Translations under genes and position numbers: made by a program
Source: Methanobrevibacter thaueri
GTDB taxonomy: Archaea > Methanobacteriota > Methanobacteria > Methanobacteriales > Methanobacteriaceae
NCBI RefSeq assembly: GCF_015062915.1
Contig: NZ_SUTJ01000001.1
Location: 6,045 to 70,044 of the forward strand
Reading direction: 5' to 3'
Length of the DNA: 64,000 nt
The notes under the pieces: generated by a model
Seen by the model: only the letters and a program-made list of their open reading frames with translations
Database searches by the model: none
Told to the model about the DNA's origin: nothing
Part shown: piece after piece, positions 28,024 to 36,745 of the stretch
How positions within the stretch are numbered: position 1 is the first letter of the stretch
How the letters are laid out: each line of letters begins with the position of its first letter

Positions 28024-28827
28024 TTATCTTTTACGTTTAGTGTTGAGGAACTTTCTGAATCTTCTGTATGCAGGAACAACAGAGTCCATGTATATTCCAA
28101 TTATTGCCACGATGACTCCAATTCCACCGCAAACAAGTGTAAACTCAAGATCTGATAACATTGATGAGTTGGTATTGTTCACACTATCCTGGATTGGTCC
28201 TTCAATATGTGATGCAACTACTCCCTTTTCAAGCAGGGCCTGCTCGAAATCATCAAGTTTGGATGAATCGATGACAAGCACTGCATGGATTTGAGCGTAT
28301 GAGATGGTATCGTCATAAACCAGCTTATACCAATCTGAAAATGATTTTAACGCTTGGGATGCAGTGTAGTTTTCCGCAAGGTCAATCTTGATTGAATTTG
28401 AAGTTACATTGTATTTCTCGTAATGGGAATCTATATTACCCACTATGGATGCAAAGTAGTCATGTTCCCGTTCGTTGAAGCTCCACATCGGAATCGTGAT
28501 GGAAGTTTCATCAAAGGACTTGAAACCCTGCATTGAGGACAAATCGCTTCTCAATTGATTTGTATCAATCGATGAAGATAAATCTAAATATAATGTTTCT
28601 TCATTATTCGGCATATTGCTTTCAACGGCACTTGCCATTGCAGGCAATTCCTGATAAATCGGCTCTAAAAAGAATGCTCCTCCGATTGCACCAATGAAGA
28701 ATGCCACAGCCAATACCAGAAGTATCTCGCGCTTTGGCATGTATTGCCTTAGCATACCTATTGAAAAGACAAATGCCATCATGATAATGAATAAAACAAT
28801 GTAAATTATGCTTGTAATAATATCCAT
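28024..28827 (-). CDS. Membrane protein, unknown, with large external loop
   Basis: 267 residues with an N-terminal pair of hydrophobic segments (IIYIVLFIIMMAFVFSIGML and LLVLAVAFFIGAIGGAFFL), a ~160-residue soluble loop and a C-terminal segment (FTLVCGGIGVIVAIIGIYM). It ends in a basic tail (RRFRKFLNTKRKR). The soluble loop contains no motif I can name. It has a GGTGTGA ribosome binding site and is followed closely by dph6. Function unknown. Confidence 0.6.
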   Translation of the reverse strand: MDIITSIIYIVLFIIMMAFVFSIGMLRQYMPKREILLVLAVAFFIGAIGGAFFLEPIYQELPAMASAVESNMPNNEETLYLDLSSSIDTNQLRSDLSSMQGFKSFDETSITIPMWSFNEREHDYFASIVGNIDSHYEKYNVTSNSIKIDLAENYTASQALKSFSDWYKLVYDDTISYAQIHAVLVIDSSKLDDFEQALLEKGVVASHIEGPIQDSVNNTNSSMLSDLEFTLVCGGIGVIVAIIGIYMDSVVPAYRRFRKFLNTKRKR

Positions 28828-28904
28828 AATAATTCACACCAATTTTAAGTGTTATACTTTTATATTAAAAGATAATACTTAAAATAACTTTGTATGAAAT
28901 TTGG

Positions 28905-29330
28905 CTATATCTCATAGATTTTCATGTTTTCACTGCCTACTGGCCATTCGACGATTATCGTATTTGTCCCCTTGCCTATTGGTATTGATGTTCTTTTCAG
29001 GTTTGAATTGCAGTCAACATTAACAAGCTTGCTTGCCCCATCATTAAGCTTCAGCCTGCATGATACATGACTGTCGGACACATCGATTCTGTGTGAATCC
29101 TTTGATATTATGTTGACACTTTGTTTTGAACCCTGTCCCTGGCCGTAAACGCTTTCAATCGCATTTGAGAGCTTTGAAAGGTCTGATTTCACATCCAGTG
29201 AATCAGATACGTCAAGAGTGTTTCTAATTGTCATGTCGGTCATAGGCAATGTGAATGCAATCAAAAGGATCAATGAAACTGCAAATATTAGCATGTATTC
29301 CAATGATACCTGTCCGTTGCTGTCCATCAT
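28905..29330 (-). CDS. Class III signal-peptide pilin-like protein
   Basis: 141 residues. The N-terminus NGQVSLEYMLIFAVSLILLI has the class III signal peptide form (Q-x-S-x-E-x(3)-L, with cleavage before Gln) recognised by EppA-type peptidases in euryarchaea. The hydrophobic part then forms the pilus core helix. The rest is a small Ser/Asn-rich domain with two cysteines (CRLKL, VDCNS) that may form a disulfide. Its ATG overlaps the stop of the peptidase gene (ATGA), so enzyme and substrate are encoded as one unit. Confidence 0.85.
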   Translation of the reverse strand: MMDSNGQVSLEYMLIFAVSLILLIAFTLPMTDMTIRNTLDVSDSLDVKSDLSKLSNAIESVYGQGQGSKQSVNIISKDSHRIDVSDSHVSCRLKLNDGASKLVNVDCNSNLKRTSIPIGKGTNTIIVEWPVGSENMKIYEI

Positions 29331-30193
29331 ATCACCAGCACAATGTTTTTTGTAAAGATCATCATTATGTCTCCATAAAACACCGCTATCAGCAATCCTG
29401 CAACGATGGCAGGGGTGAATGGGTATGAAATCTTGATGGATATCTCATCGCCAATGAATCCCTGGACGCTCATTATCTTAAGCAGGTTTTCCTCTTTTTT
29501 TGTTATTCCCCCTGCACTTAGAGACTTGAAATAGTATTTGCATCCCTCGTCCTTGTTCTTGTACACCTTCAGGTTTCCGTCAGCCTCCTCAATAAGCTCA
29601 CAGATATGCTCATCATCGAAATAATAGCTGTTGACAATGTTTCCCTCCTTTATGTCCCTAACCTTTATTCTCTTGTTGAGCGCCCGCTCCTTGATATAAT
29701 TCAGGCTGGTTGGGCTGAATACATTGAAGAGTATGTCTATGTTGTTTTTGAAGAGATCCTTCTTGATTATCACATATGCCACGAAAATCAAGAGGAATGG
29801 AAATGACACCAGGATGCTGTTTACTACCACACTGAACGAGAAGGGATATATTGACATCACAGGAAAAACATGCAAGAAGTCGACATTTAGTCCCGATGGT
29901 ATTACTGTGGCAATGCCAGTAAACAGTCTAACATCACCACCACCCCACATTGACAATTGCCACAGCATATAAGTTATGGAATATGTGACAACCATCGAAA
30001 TAAATGAGGCTAGAATGAATTTAATGTTAGCTGAAATTAATGACAAAATCAGGTTTGTTGCCAATCCGAAAATTATCATGATATAGCATAACATGTTGGG
30101 AACAAAACCCTTTCGAACATCAAAAATTGTCGCACAAACCGAAAACAAAATTGTAATTACTATCTGAATTAAAAATATAGTACTGAAATTCAT
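29327..30193 (-). CDS. Archaeal prepilin peptidase (A24 family, EppA-like)
   Basis: 288 residues, polytopic. The aspartic protease residues are in ATIFDVRKGFVPN (Asp about 25) and MWGGGDVRLFTG (GxGD motif), as in A24 prepilin peptidases. A cytosolic insert of about 110 residues follows (KRIKVRDIKEGNIVNSYYF...), before a C-terminal membrane segment; the family is often shorter, so the insert is notable. It removes the class III leader of pilins such as the one encoded immediately downstream. Confidence 0.85.
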   Translation of the reverse strand: MNFSTIFLIQIVITILFSVCATIFDVRKGFVPNMLCYIMIIFGLATNLILSLISANIKFILASFISMVVTYSITYMLWQLSMWGGGDVRLFTGIATVIPSGLNVDFLHVFPVMSIYPFSFSVVVNSILVSFPFLLIFVAYVIIKKDLFKNNIDILFNVFSPTSLNYIKERALNKRIKVRDIKEGNIVNSYYFDDEHICELIEEADGNLKVYKNKDEGCKYYFKSLSAGGITKKEENLLKIMSVQGFIGDEISIKISYPFTPAIVAGLLIAVFYGDIMMIFTKNIVLVI

Positions 30194-30278
30194 AAGTATA
30201 GTATTTTACAACAAATAATATAAATTAAGCAGAAAGCAAGCATGCAAAATTGCTTTCAACTTGTAAAAAAAAGAGAAA

Positions 30279-31880
30279 TTAATTTTTAGAATACTCATAT
30301 ATAGCTTCTAAAAATGATTTGAATAATGGATGTGGCCTGTTAGGTCTTGACTTGAATTCAGGATGGAACTGACAACCTATAGCCCAAGGGTGATCAGGCA
30401 GTTCAACAATCTCCACGAGGAAGTCATCAGGGCTTGTACCTGAAATGATCAATCCTTTTTCCTGCAGGTCTTCCCTGTAGTCATTGTTGAATTCGTATCT
30501 GTGTCTGTGGCGCTCTTCAATATCTATTTCGCCATAAGCCTCATGGGTCTTGGTTCCTTCAATGATTTTACAGTCATATGAACCTAAACGCATTGTTCCG
30601 CCCATGTTCTTGATTTTCTTTTGCTCTTCCATCATGTCAATTACAGGGTCTGCAATGTCATCGCCGAATTCGGAACTGTTTGCTTCAGGGTATCCGTTTC
30701 TTCTGGCGAATTGAGTCACCATGGATTGCATTCCAAGACATATTCCGAATAATGGTACATTGTTTTCAATTGCATAGTCGATAGCGTCCAATTTACCTTC
30801 AAATCCTCTTTCACCGAATCCTCCAGGTATTAGGATACCGTCAAATTCCTTCAATGCATCCTGGTCAAGCTCTTCAACGTCTGAACTTAGGTACTTGATG
30901 TTTGCCTTGACGCCGATGCTTGCTGCTGCGTGAAGCAGGGATTCACGGATACTGATGTATGAATCTTCAAGCTCAACGTATTTACCAACAATACCTATTG
31001 TAACTTGAGGGTCGGAGGTCTTAAGGGATTTTACGATTTCCCTCCATTCATCGAGTTTGGAGGTGTCCGCTTCAACGTCCAATCCTATACGATTGACTAT
31101 CAACTGACCGATATTGCGGTCTTCTAGAACTAAAGGCACTTCATAGATTGTGCCTGCATCAGGAGTGTTGACCACTGCATTAACGTCAACATCACAGAAG
31201 TGAGCGACCTTTCCAAGCAGCGCATCGTCAATGTGGACTTGTGATCTGCATACAATAACATCAGGATTAATACCGACACTTCTCAATTCTTTTGTTGAGT
31301 GTTGGGTTGGTTTGGTTTTGAATTCTCCAGCTGCATTCAGGTAGGGAATGAATGTAACATGGACGAACATAACGTTTTCTCTTCCTTCCTCGTTTCTGAG
31401 TTGTCTTAATGCTTCGAGGAATGGTTGGCTTTCAATATCTCCAACGGTACCACCGAGCTCAACGAGAACCACGTCATAATCTGCGCTTTCGGAGTTTGCC
31501 CTAATCATTTCTTTGATACGATTAGTGATGTGAGGAATTACCTGTACACATTCTCCAAGATATCCTCCTTCTCTTTCTTTTGCAATGACGGACTCGTAAA
31601 CTTTACCGGTTGTGATGTTAGCCATTCCATCAAGCTCAACATCAAGGAATCTTTCGTAGTGACCAAGGTCCAAGTCTGTTTCCATACCGTCGTGAGTTAC
31701 GAATACCTCACCGTGCTGATATGGATTGAGTGTTCCAGAATCCCAGTTTAAATAAGGGTCTATTTTAATAGCTGAAACCTTTAAACCATATGATCTTAAA
31801 ATTCTACCCATAGATGCTGAGGTAATACCTTTACCTATGGAACTAACTACCCCACCAGTTATAATAATATACTTTGTCAG
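30279..31880 (-). CDS. pyrG: CTP synthase
   Basis: About 533 residues. The N-terminal amidoligase domain has [16 protein letters not shown], and the C-terminal class I glutaminase has GICLGMQS (Cys nucleophile) and QFHPEF (His). It makes CTP from UTP, glutamine and ATP. Start choice is unusual: the family begins (M)TKYI, and here the codon before TKYI is CTG (31880), preceded by GGAGAGG with suitable spacing. The only alternative in frame is a TTG at 31895 lying upstream of that ribosome binding site. A TATA box (TTTATATATT near 31934) would put the transcript start near 31908. Confidence 0.96.
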   Translation of the reverse strand: MTKYIIITGGVVSSIGKGITSASMGRILRSYGLKVSAIKIDPYLNWDSGTLNPYQHGEVFVTHDGMETDLDLGHYERFLDVELDGMANITTGKVYESVIAKEREGGYLGECVQVIPHITNRIKEMIRANSESADYDVVLVELGGTVGDIESQPFLEALRQLRNEEGRENVMFVHVTFIPYLNAAGEFKTKPTQHSTKELRSVGINPDVIVCRSQVHIDDALLGKVAHFCDVDVNAVVNTPDAGTIYEVPLVLEDRNIGQLIVNRIGLDVEADTSKLDEWREIVKSLKTSDPQVTIGIVGKYVELEDSYISIRESLLHAAASIGVKANIKYLSSDVEELDQDALKEFDGILIPGGFGERGFEGKLDAIDYAIENNVPLFGICLGMQSMVTQFARRNGYPEANSSEFGDDIADPVIDMMEEQKKIKNMGGTMRLGSYDCKIIEGTKTHEAYGEIDIEERHRHRYEFNNDYREDLQEKGLIISGTSPDDFLVEIVELPDHPWAIGCQFHPEFKSRPNRPHPLFKSFLEAIYEYSKN

Positions 31881-31963
31881 ATTAATCCTCTCCAATTCAA
31901 TTATACTATAATTTTAGTTTTTACTAATATATAAAAATTTAATTTGCTTTATAAAGATGATTT

Positions 31964-32437
31964 TCATCTGTTATTTTTCCAGTGATTTAACCTGTTTGAA
32001 ATGTTTCGTGATGTTTCATCAAACTGGTATTGTCCACTGTCACCATAGTTTGCAAAACTGTGTGCCTGTACAAAATCACTGCAGGAATCCCCCGGTCCAT
32101 TGGTTAGATAACCTCTCCTGCAAACCATTCCATGAGCCGCTCCATATGGACTTACACTCCAGTAGGTGCAGTTTAAACAGATTTGGTCTCCATTGTTGAC
32201 CATTGAATCATAATCCGGTTCTTCAAAAGAATTGTCTTCATAATCAACTTCCTCAAAAGCATTGCCTTCATAATCATCCTTGATGAATTCACAGCATTCA
32301 CTGCAGTAATTATCCTCATCCAACTCGCTACCGCAGTTAGGACATAGATTTTCCACATCCTCAAAAAATTCACAGCATTCACTGCAGTAATTATCCTCAT
32401 CCAATTGGTTTCCACATTCCGGACATTTCATAATCAT
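31964..32437 (-). CDS. Zinc-ribbon protein with duplicated fingers
   Basis: 157 residues starting at an ATG that overlaps the previous stop by one base (TGATG) after AGGGGG. Two near-identical double-CxxC modules (CPECG...CSECC and CPNCG...CSECC), each followed by DEDNYCSECCEF-type sequence, come from a recent internal duplication. A third Cys-rich region (ICLNCTYW...GMVCRRG...CSDF) resembles a metal site for a short aromatic-rich domain. Acidic linker in between. It is coupled to the TPR protein gene upstream, suggesting they act together. Function unknown. Confidence 0.7.
   Translation of the reverse strand: MIMKCPECGNQLDEDNYCSECCEFFEDVENLCPNCGSELDEDNYCSECCEFIKDDYEGNAFEEVDYEDNSFEEPDYDSMVNNGDQICLNCTYWSVSPYGAAHGMVCRRGYLTNGPGDSCSDFVQAHSFANYGDSGQYQFDETSRNISNRLNHWKNNR
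32286..32404. repeat. 38-nt direct repeat inside zinc-ribbon gene
   Basis: The 38-base segments 32286-32323 and 32367-32404 are identical and lie 81 bp (27 codons) apart, so the frame is kept. They encode the second half of each zinc-ribbon module (D-E-D-N-Y-C-S-E-C-C-E-F). Identity at silent positions indicates a recent duplication or gene conversion. Confidence 0.9.
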
Positions 32438-33537
32438 CACAACCCCCTTAACTTACCGTCATCATACATGTCTATGATTCTTGACCAATGGTAATGGAAA
32501 AGCATTTCCTCGCATTTATCAGCGAATCCAACTGAATCAACCCTCGGAAGCTGATACCATCTCAATATGTCACCAATTGACTCACCGGACACTTGAGTAA
32601 TGTGCTTTACGAATCCCATGTAATCGTTTTCATCCAAACCGTCAGGATTATACATATGATGACTTGCTATTGCATTCAAAACGTTTTGAAGTCTCTTGTA
32701 AAGAATTTCCATATTCTTTAGGGATTTGCTTTTCCTCTCCTCCAGGAAAGGGTCATCAGGTATGATTTCGGACAGCAAATCTATTCGATCGATTGCCTTT
32801 TGATAGCATTCCCTAGACATTAAAAAATCAATGAAATCCTTATAGCACTGTATTGCTTCGCTTTTACGGTTCAAATTAATTAGACATTGGCATTTATCAT
32901 CAAGATGATCCTCTCGATAAGGATGATTATTAATTTCTATATCCAAAAACGGTATGGCCTTGTCGTATTCACCCATACCCATATGACACATTGCCAAGTG
33001 CCAACTGACATCCTCTTTTGTGATGCGACTGTAATATTTTAAGGATTCATCATACCTTTCTAACTGCTTTAAGGCATAAGCCAATTCTTTTAAGGATTTC
33101 TCATCATTAGGATTCAGTTCAACCGCCTTTTTATAATATTTTGCGGCAAGTTCCATATCCCTGTCCCCAATCCAAAGCTTGAAATATCCTAATTCGGAAT
33201 ACCAATTGGCTGCATCGATTTTTCTTCCCAGACTTTCCAAACATTCCGCTTTCCCCTTTAAGGCTTCATCAACAAGTCGTTTATCCAATGCCAAATTATA
33301 TAATTTTATGGCATTGACATAATCCCCATTGTTTTTCAACTGATTGGCTTTGGCAATATACTCCGCAGGAGAGTATCCGATTCTATCATCATCATATGAG
33401 TCATCATCTTCGAACTCCCAATCATCTTCGTATGAATCATCATCTGATTTGTCCTTCAGATAACCCATGTATGGTATATCCGGTACGCCTAAATCATTTC
33501 CGTCACCAATTGGATCTCCGACTTGCCATTCCCTCAT
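32437..33537 (-). CDS. TPR repeat protein
   Basis: 366 residues. An N-terminal acidic Asp/Ser/Tyr-rich stretch (KSDDDSYEDDWEFEDDD) is followed by tetratricopeptide-type repeats (AIKLYNLALDKRLVDEALKGKAECLESLG; AAKYYKKAVELNPNDEKSLKELAYAL) over residues 60-260. A helical C-terminal part (HYHWSRIIDMYDDGKLRGL) completes it. It probably acts as an interaction scaffold. It is coupled to the zinc-ribbon gene downstream. AGGTGAA precedes the start. Confidence 0.8.
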   Translation of the reverse strand: MREWQVGDPIGDGNDLGVPDIPYMGYLKDKSDDDSYEDDWEFEDDDSYDDDRIGYSPAEYIAKANQLKNNGDYVNAIKLYNLALDKRLVDEALKGKAECLESLGRKIDAANWYSELGYFKLWIGDRDMELAAKYYKKAVELNPNDEKSLKELAYALKQLERYDESLKYYSRITKEDVSWHLAMCHMGMGEYDKAIPFLDIEINNHPYREDHLDDKCQCLINLNRKSEAIQCYKDFIDFLMSRECYQKAIDRIDLLSEIIPDDPFLEERKSKSLKNMEILYKRLQNVLNAIASHHMYNPDGLDENDYMGFVKHITQVSGESIGDILRWYQLPRVDSVGFADKCEEMLFHYHWSRIIDMYDDGKLRGL

Positions 33538-33547
33538 AATAATTCAC

Positions 33548-34330
33548 CTAATCAGTTATTAATGTTTTCATGAATTCCTTGACGTACTTGTCAGCAAAAT
33601 CCCAAGTGTGTTCACCCTCGTCACCGACAAAAGTGGCAGGAACATCATTTTCTTTCAAATACAAATAAAAATCAGCGTTTTTTCTAAACAAGAAATCATC
33701 AATCCCACATGCCATATAAATGTCAGGAATATCAGGACAGGTCTCAATCAGATGTTTTGGATCATTTTCTGAGCCTTCGATTTCATCAAGATTTCCGAAA
33801 ATTGACTCGTAGAAATCTCTTGACCTTAAAACATTGCTGTCATCAGTATAGCTGACAATATCATCTGTTATCAATGCAGATGAAATCATTCCAATTTTTG
33901 AGAAGTTCTCATAATATTTCAATCCATTGCGGAGTGCACCATAGCCTCCCATTGAAAAACCTGCGATGAATGTGTCCTCCCTCTTATCGGATAACGGGAA
34001 AATGTTTCTTGTAATGTCCAAAAGTTCCTGGCCCACATATTCTCCGTAATAGGCATGTGCCTTTGGATTGTCAACGTAAAAGCTGTTCTCGCCACATGGA
34101 ATTACAATAGCTATCCCGTTGTCCTCTGCAAACTTCTGAATGGAAGTGTTTGCAAGAAATATGTCGTCACTGCCGTAGAGGCCGTGAAGCAGATACAATG
34201 TTTTATAGGGCTGCGGAACGATTTCCTCTGTGTCCTGCAGGAAATGGATATTGTCCGCAGGCAGTATTACACTTATAGATGTGCGTCTCTGCAGGCTCTT
34301 GCACTTGATGTCTCCTCTGAAAAGTACCAT
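33548..34330 (-). CDS. Alpha/beta hydrolase, esterase D/acetyl esterase-like
   Basis: 260 residues. LYLLHGLYGSDDIFL carries the oxyanion region, AGFSMGGYGALR the nucleophile elbow with catalytic Ser, ACGIDDFLF the Asp and GEHTWDFADKYV the His. This is the putative-esterase family including tributyrin esterases and S-formylglutathione hydrolases; no signal peptide, so cytoplasmic. Natural substrate unknown. Its ribosome binding site (AGGTGTAAAT) overlaps the end of the GNAT gene, so it belongs to the same transcript as the GNAT and MATE genes. Confidence 0.83.
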   Translation of the reverse strand: MVLFRGDIKCKSLQRRTSISVILPADNIHFLQDTEEIVPQPYKTLYLLHGLYGSDDIFLANTSIQKFAEDNGIAIVIPCGENSFYVDNPKAHAYYGEYVGQELLDITRNIFPLSDKREDTFIAGFSMGGYGALRNGLKYYENFSKIGMISSALITDDIVSYTDDSNVLRSRDFYESIFGNLDEIEGSENDPKHLIETCPDIPDIYMACGIDDFLFRKNADFYLYLKENDVPATFVGDEGEHTWDFADKYVKEFMKTLITD

Positions 34331-34338
34331 ATTTACAC

Positions 34339-34749
34339 CTAATTCTCCAATTCTGTAATGAATAATGCACTCTTTTCTTCCTCTTTTTCAAAACCGCAGT
34401 ATTCGTAAAACTTAACATTAGGATCTTTACAGATTACAACTATCCTTAAATAATCGTCATAATGCTTCTTGACCCTTTCAACAAGTTCCTTTCCAATTCC
34501 CTTTAGCTGATAGTCCGGTTTTACAAGCAGGTAATGGATGTATGCATTCATTATCCCATCATCCATCACTGATATCAATCCGACAAGCTCCTCGCCGTCC
34601 CATGCTGAAAATACTGTGTCGAAGTTTTTCATTGCTATCACTAGCTTTTCGGGATATTCGCCTGAAGACCATTCAACGGATAGGAATAAATCCTGAAGTT
34701 CCTTTTTACTAAAATGATGCGTATTTTTATATGTTATTTCCGGTCTCAT
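34339..34749 (-). CDS. GNAT family N-acetyltransferase
   Basis: 136 residues from the ATG at 34749, which overlaps the MATE stop (TAATG); a longer frame to 34902 would lie inside the MATE gene. The GNAT core is visible: ELVGLISVMDDG, YIHYLLVKPDYQLKGIGKELVERV (acetyl-CoA P-loop Q-x-x-G-I-G) and FYEYCGFEKEEE. It transfers an acetyl group from acetyl-CoA to an unknown amine. Its operon position between an exporter and an esterase suggests drug or metabolite handling. Confidence 0.85.
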   Translation of the reverse strand: MRPEITYKNTHHFSKKELQDLFLSVEWSSGEYPEKLVIAMKNFDTVFSAWDGEELVGLISVMDDGIMNAYIHYLLVKPDYQLKGIGKELVERVKKHYDDYLRIVVICKDPNVKFYEYCGFEKEEEKSALFITELEN

Positions 34750-36104
34750 TAAACCACCCTGTATTCTGTCCATTTGTTTGAGAAATACCTGTAAATGTAA
34801 ATCGCTGCCCTCACGTACCAGTCTATGAACATTGCAATCCATGTTCCAAACACTCCAACACCCATCCAGTCGGCTATGACATAGGACAGGCCTATTCTGC
34901 ATGTGAACATTACCGCAAGGCTAATGTACATTACTGATTTTGAATCACCAGCTCCCCTGAATGTTGCAGGAATGGTAAATGACAATGGCCAAATGATTAT
35001 TGCAAATATTCCATGCCAAATCACCATTTCAGTTGCCATTTGAGCTGTCTGAGCGGATAAGTTGTAAATTCCTAAAACCATCGGAAGCATGGCAAATATG
35101 ATTAAATTTATTATGATATGTGATATAAATACTAGACTTAAACATTTCTTATTGTAATATCTGGCCTGCTCATAATCGTTTGCACCGACACAATTTGATA
35201 TTATTGCGGTTAATCCTAAATTGACTGCAAACCCTGGCAATACTGAAAATATTCCTATTGCATAACCGACTGAGTTTGCAGCTATTGCCATTGTTCCGAA
35301 TGTTGAAACCAGACTTAGAATGAGTATTCTTCCCAGCTGGAACAGTCCGTTTTCAATACCATATGGAATTCCAACCTTCAGCACCTTTTTAAGGATTATG
35401 GTATCAAACTTATGCTTCAATTTCAGTTTGATAGATAGCCTTTCATTTTTGGTTGCAGCGAAGTACATGATTAAAATCGCCGCCATCATACGTGAGATTA
35501 CGGTTGGAATTGCAACGCCACGAACGTCCCATCCCAGGTAATATATGCAGATTGCATTGCCGACAATATTCAATATATCGCATACAAGCATTACCTGCAT
35601 TGGAAAAGCAGCCTTGTTGGTTGTTCTGAAAATTGCCGCACCTGCATTGTATATTGCAATGAATGGGATTGACAATGCCACAATATACAGGTACATGTCC
35701 GCATTGTACCATACGTCAGCCTCAATATGACCGAAAAGAATTCCAATCAGGAACTGTCTCAATATGATTACAACAATCATTAACGCTGTTGATGATATTG
35801 TGGAAAACCAGACGAGCTGAGTGGCAGCATTTTGAGCTTGACCCACCTTCTTATCGCCCAGGTATTGTCCTGCCACAACGGCTCCACCCGTTGCAAGGGC
35901 TGAAAATGAAAAAATAAGAAACTGCATCAGAAAGTCAACAAGTGAAACCCCTGAAATCGCCGCTTCACCAAGTGATGCAACCATGATGGAATCGGCTAGA
36001 CCTACAAAGAATTCCAAGGCATACTCCACCAATAAAGGTAGGAAAAGGTAGAGCAATGCCCTATTTGAATATAGATAGCCTTCAGGAGTTTTGAAAATGT
36101 TCAT
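34749..36104 (-). CDS. MATE family efflux transporter
   Basis: 451 residues with about 12 membrane segments in two pseudo-repeats. MATE features include LLVEYALEFFVGLADSIMVASLGEAAISGVSL at the start and PATFRGAGDSKSVMYISLAVM in the second half. It exports drugs or metabolites in exchange for Na+ or H+. The gene starts 4 nt after the flavoprotein gene and overlaps the GNAT gene, so a flavoprotein-MATE-GNAT-esterase operon is likely. Confidence 0.9.
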   Translation of the reverse strand: MNIFKTPEGYLYSNRALLYLFLPLLVEYALEFFVGLADSIMVASLGEAAISGVSLVDFLMQFLIFSFSALATGGAVVAGQYLGDKKVGQAQNAATQLVWFSTISSTALMIVVIILRQFLIGILFGHIEADVWYNADMYLYIVALSIPFIAIYNAGAAIFRTTNKAAFPMQVMLVCDILNIVGNAICIYYLGWDVRGVAIPTVISRMMAAILIMYFAATKNERLSIKLKLKHKFDTIILKKVLKVGIPYGIENGLFQLGRILILSLVSTFGTMAIAANSVGYAIGIFSVLPGFAVNLGLTAIISNCVGANDYEQARYYNKKCLSLVFISHIIINLIIFAMLPMVLGIYNLSAQTAQMATEMVIWHGIFAIIIWPLSFTIPATFRGAGDSKSVMYISLAVMFTCRIGLSYVIADWMGVGVFGTWIAMFIDWYVRAAIYIYRYFSNKWTEYRVV

Positions 36105-36108
36105 AATT

Positions 36109-36744
36109 TTATCTTATAAAGTTAGTGGCTATTTTAGGTTCCTCTTCAGGAGTTAAGCCTTCTTTTTTACCTGCTTCTATGCATTTAAGGAAATATGCCA
36201 TGTTTCTTCCAAGCTGTCTCATGGTGGCTAACCCTTCAAGGTCCTGTTCAACCTCTTCAGGAGTGTTACCATGAACCATGTTCCAGTAGAATGATGATAC
36301 AATTGGCATTTGGGATATTCCTAAATATTTGATTAACTGATCATATGTTGCAGTTGTTCCTCCACGTCTAGCGGAACATATTACCGCACCAGGCTTATGC
36401 TTGAATGCATCTCCATCAGGATTATGTGAGTTTGAATAAAATGCCCTGTCCAAAAAGGATGTCATTGACCCGTTTGCACCTGCATAATAAACCGGTGAAC
36501 CGAATACAAATGCATCTGCATCGTGTGCCTTTTCAACAAACTCGTTTACACTGTCATTATTGTATGTGCATCTGCCTATCTCTCCACAAATGCCACATGC
36601 AGTGCATCCTGTTATTGGTTTTGTTTTAATCCAGAATATTTCTGTATCGATTCCTGCCTCATTTAATGTCTTTTCGACATATGTGAGTGCAGTGTAAGTG
36701 CATCCTTTACGGTTAGGACTTCCATTAACTAATAATACTTTCAT
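36109..36744 (-). CDS. Iron-sulfur flavoprotein / NADPH-dependent FMN reductase family
   Basis: 211 residues from the ATG at 36744 (GGAGATTATT upstream). Flavodoxin-like start KVLLVNGSPNRKGCTYTAL binds FMN. CTACGICGEIGRC (residues about 47-60) provides a compact Cys cluster typical of archaeal iron-sulfur flavoproteins. FGSPVYYAGANGSMTSFLDR closes the flavin site. It is probably an electron-transfer or oxidative-stress reductase. It begins 2 nt from apgM and precedes the MATE gene. Confidence 0.85.
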   Translation of the reverse strand: MKVLLVNGSPNRKGCTYTALTYVEKTLNEAGIDTEIFWIKTKPITGCTACGICGEIGRCTYNNDSVNEFVEKAHDADAFVFGSPVYYAGANGSMTSFLDRAFYSNSHNPDGDAFKHKPGAVICSARRGGTTATYDQLIKYLGISQMPIVSSFYWNMVHGNTPEEVEQDLEGLATMRQLGRNMAYFLKCIEAGKKEGLTPEEEPKIATNFIR

Positions 36745-36745
36745 T

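Noticed and set aside
34750-34902. N-terminal extension of the GNAT frame
   Set aside because: It lies inside the MATE gene; the TAATG junction gives the natural start at 34749.
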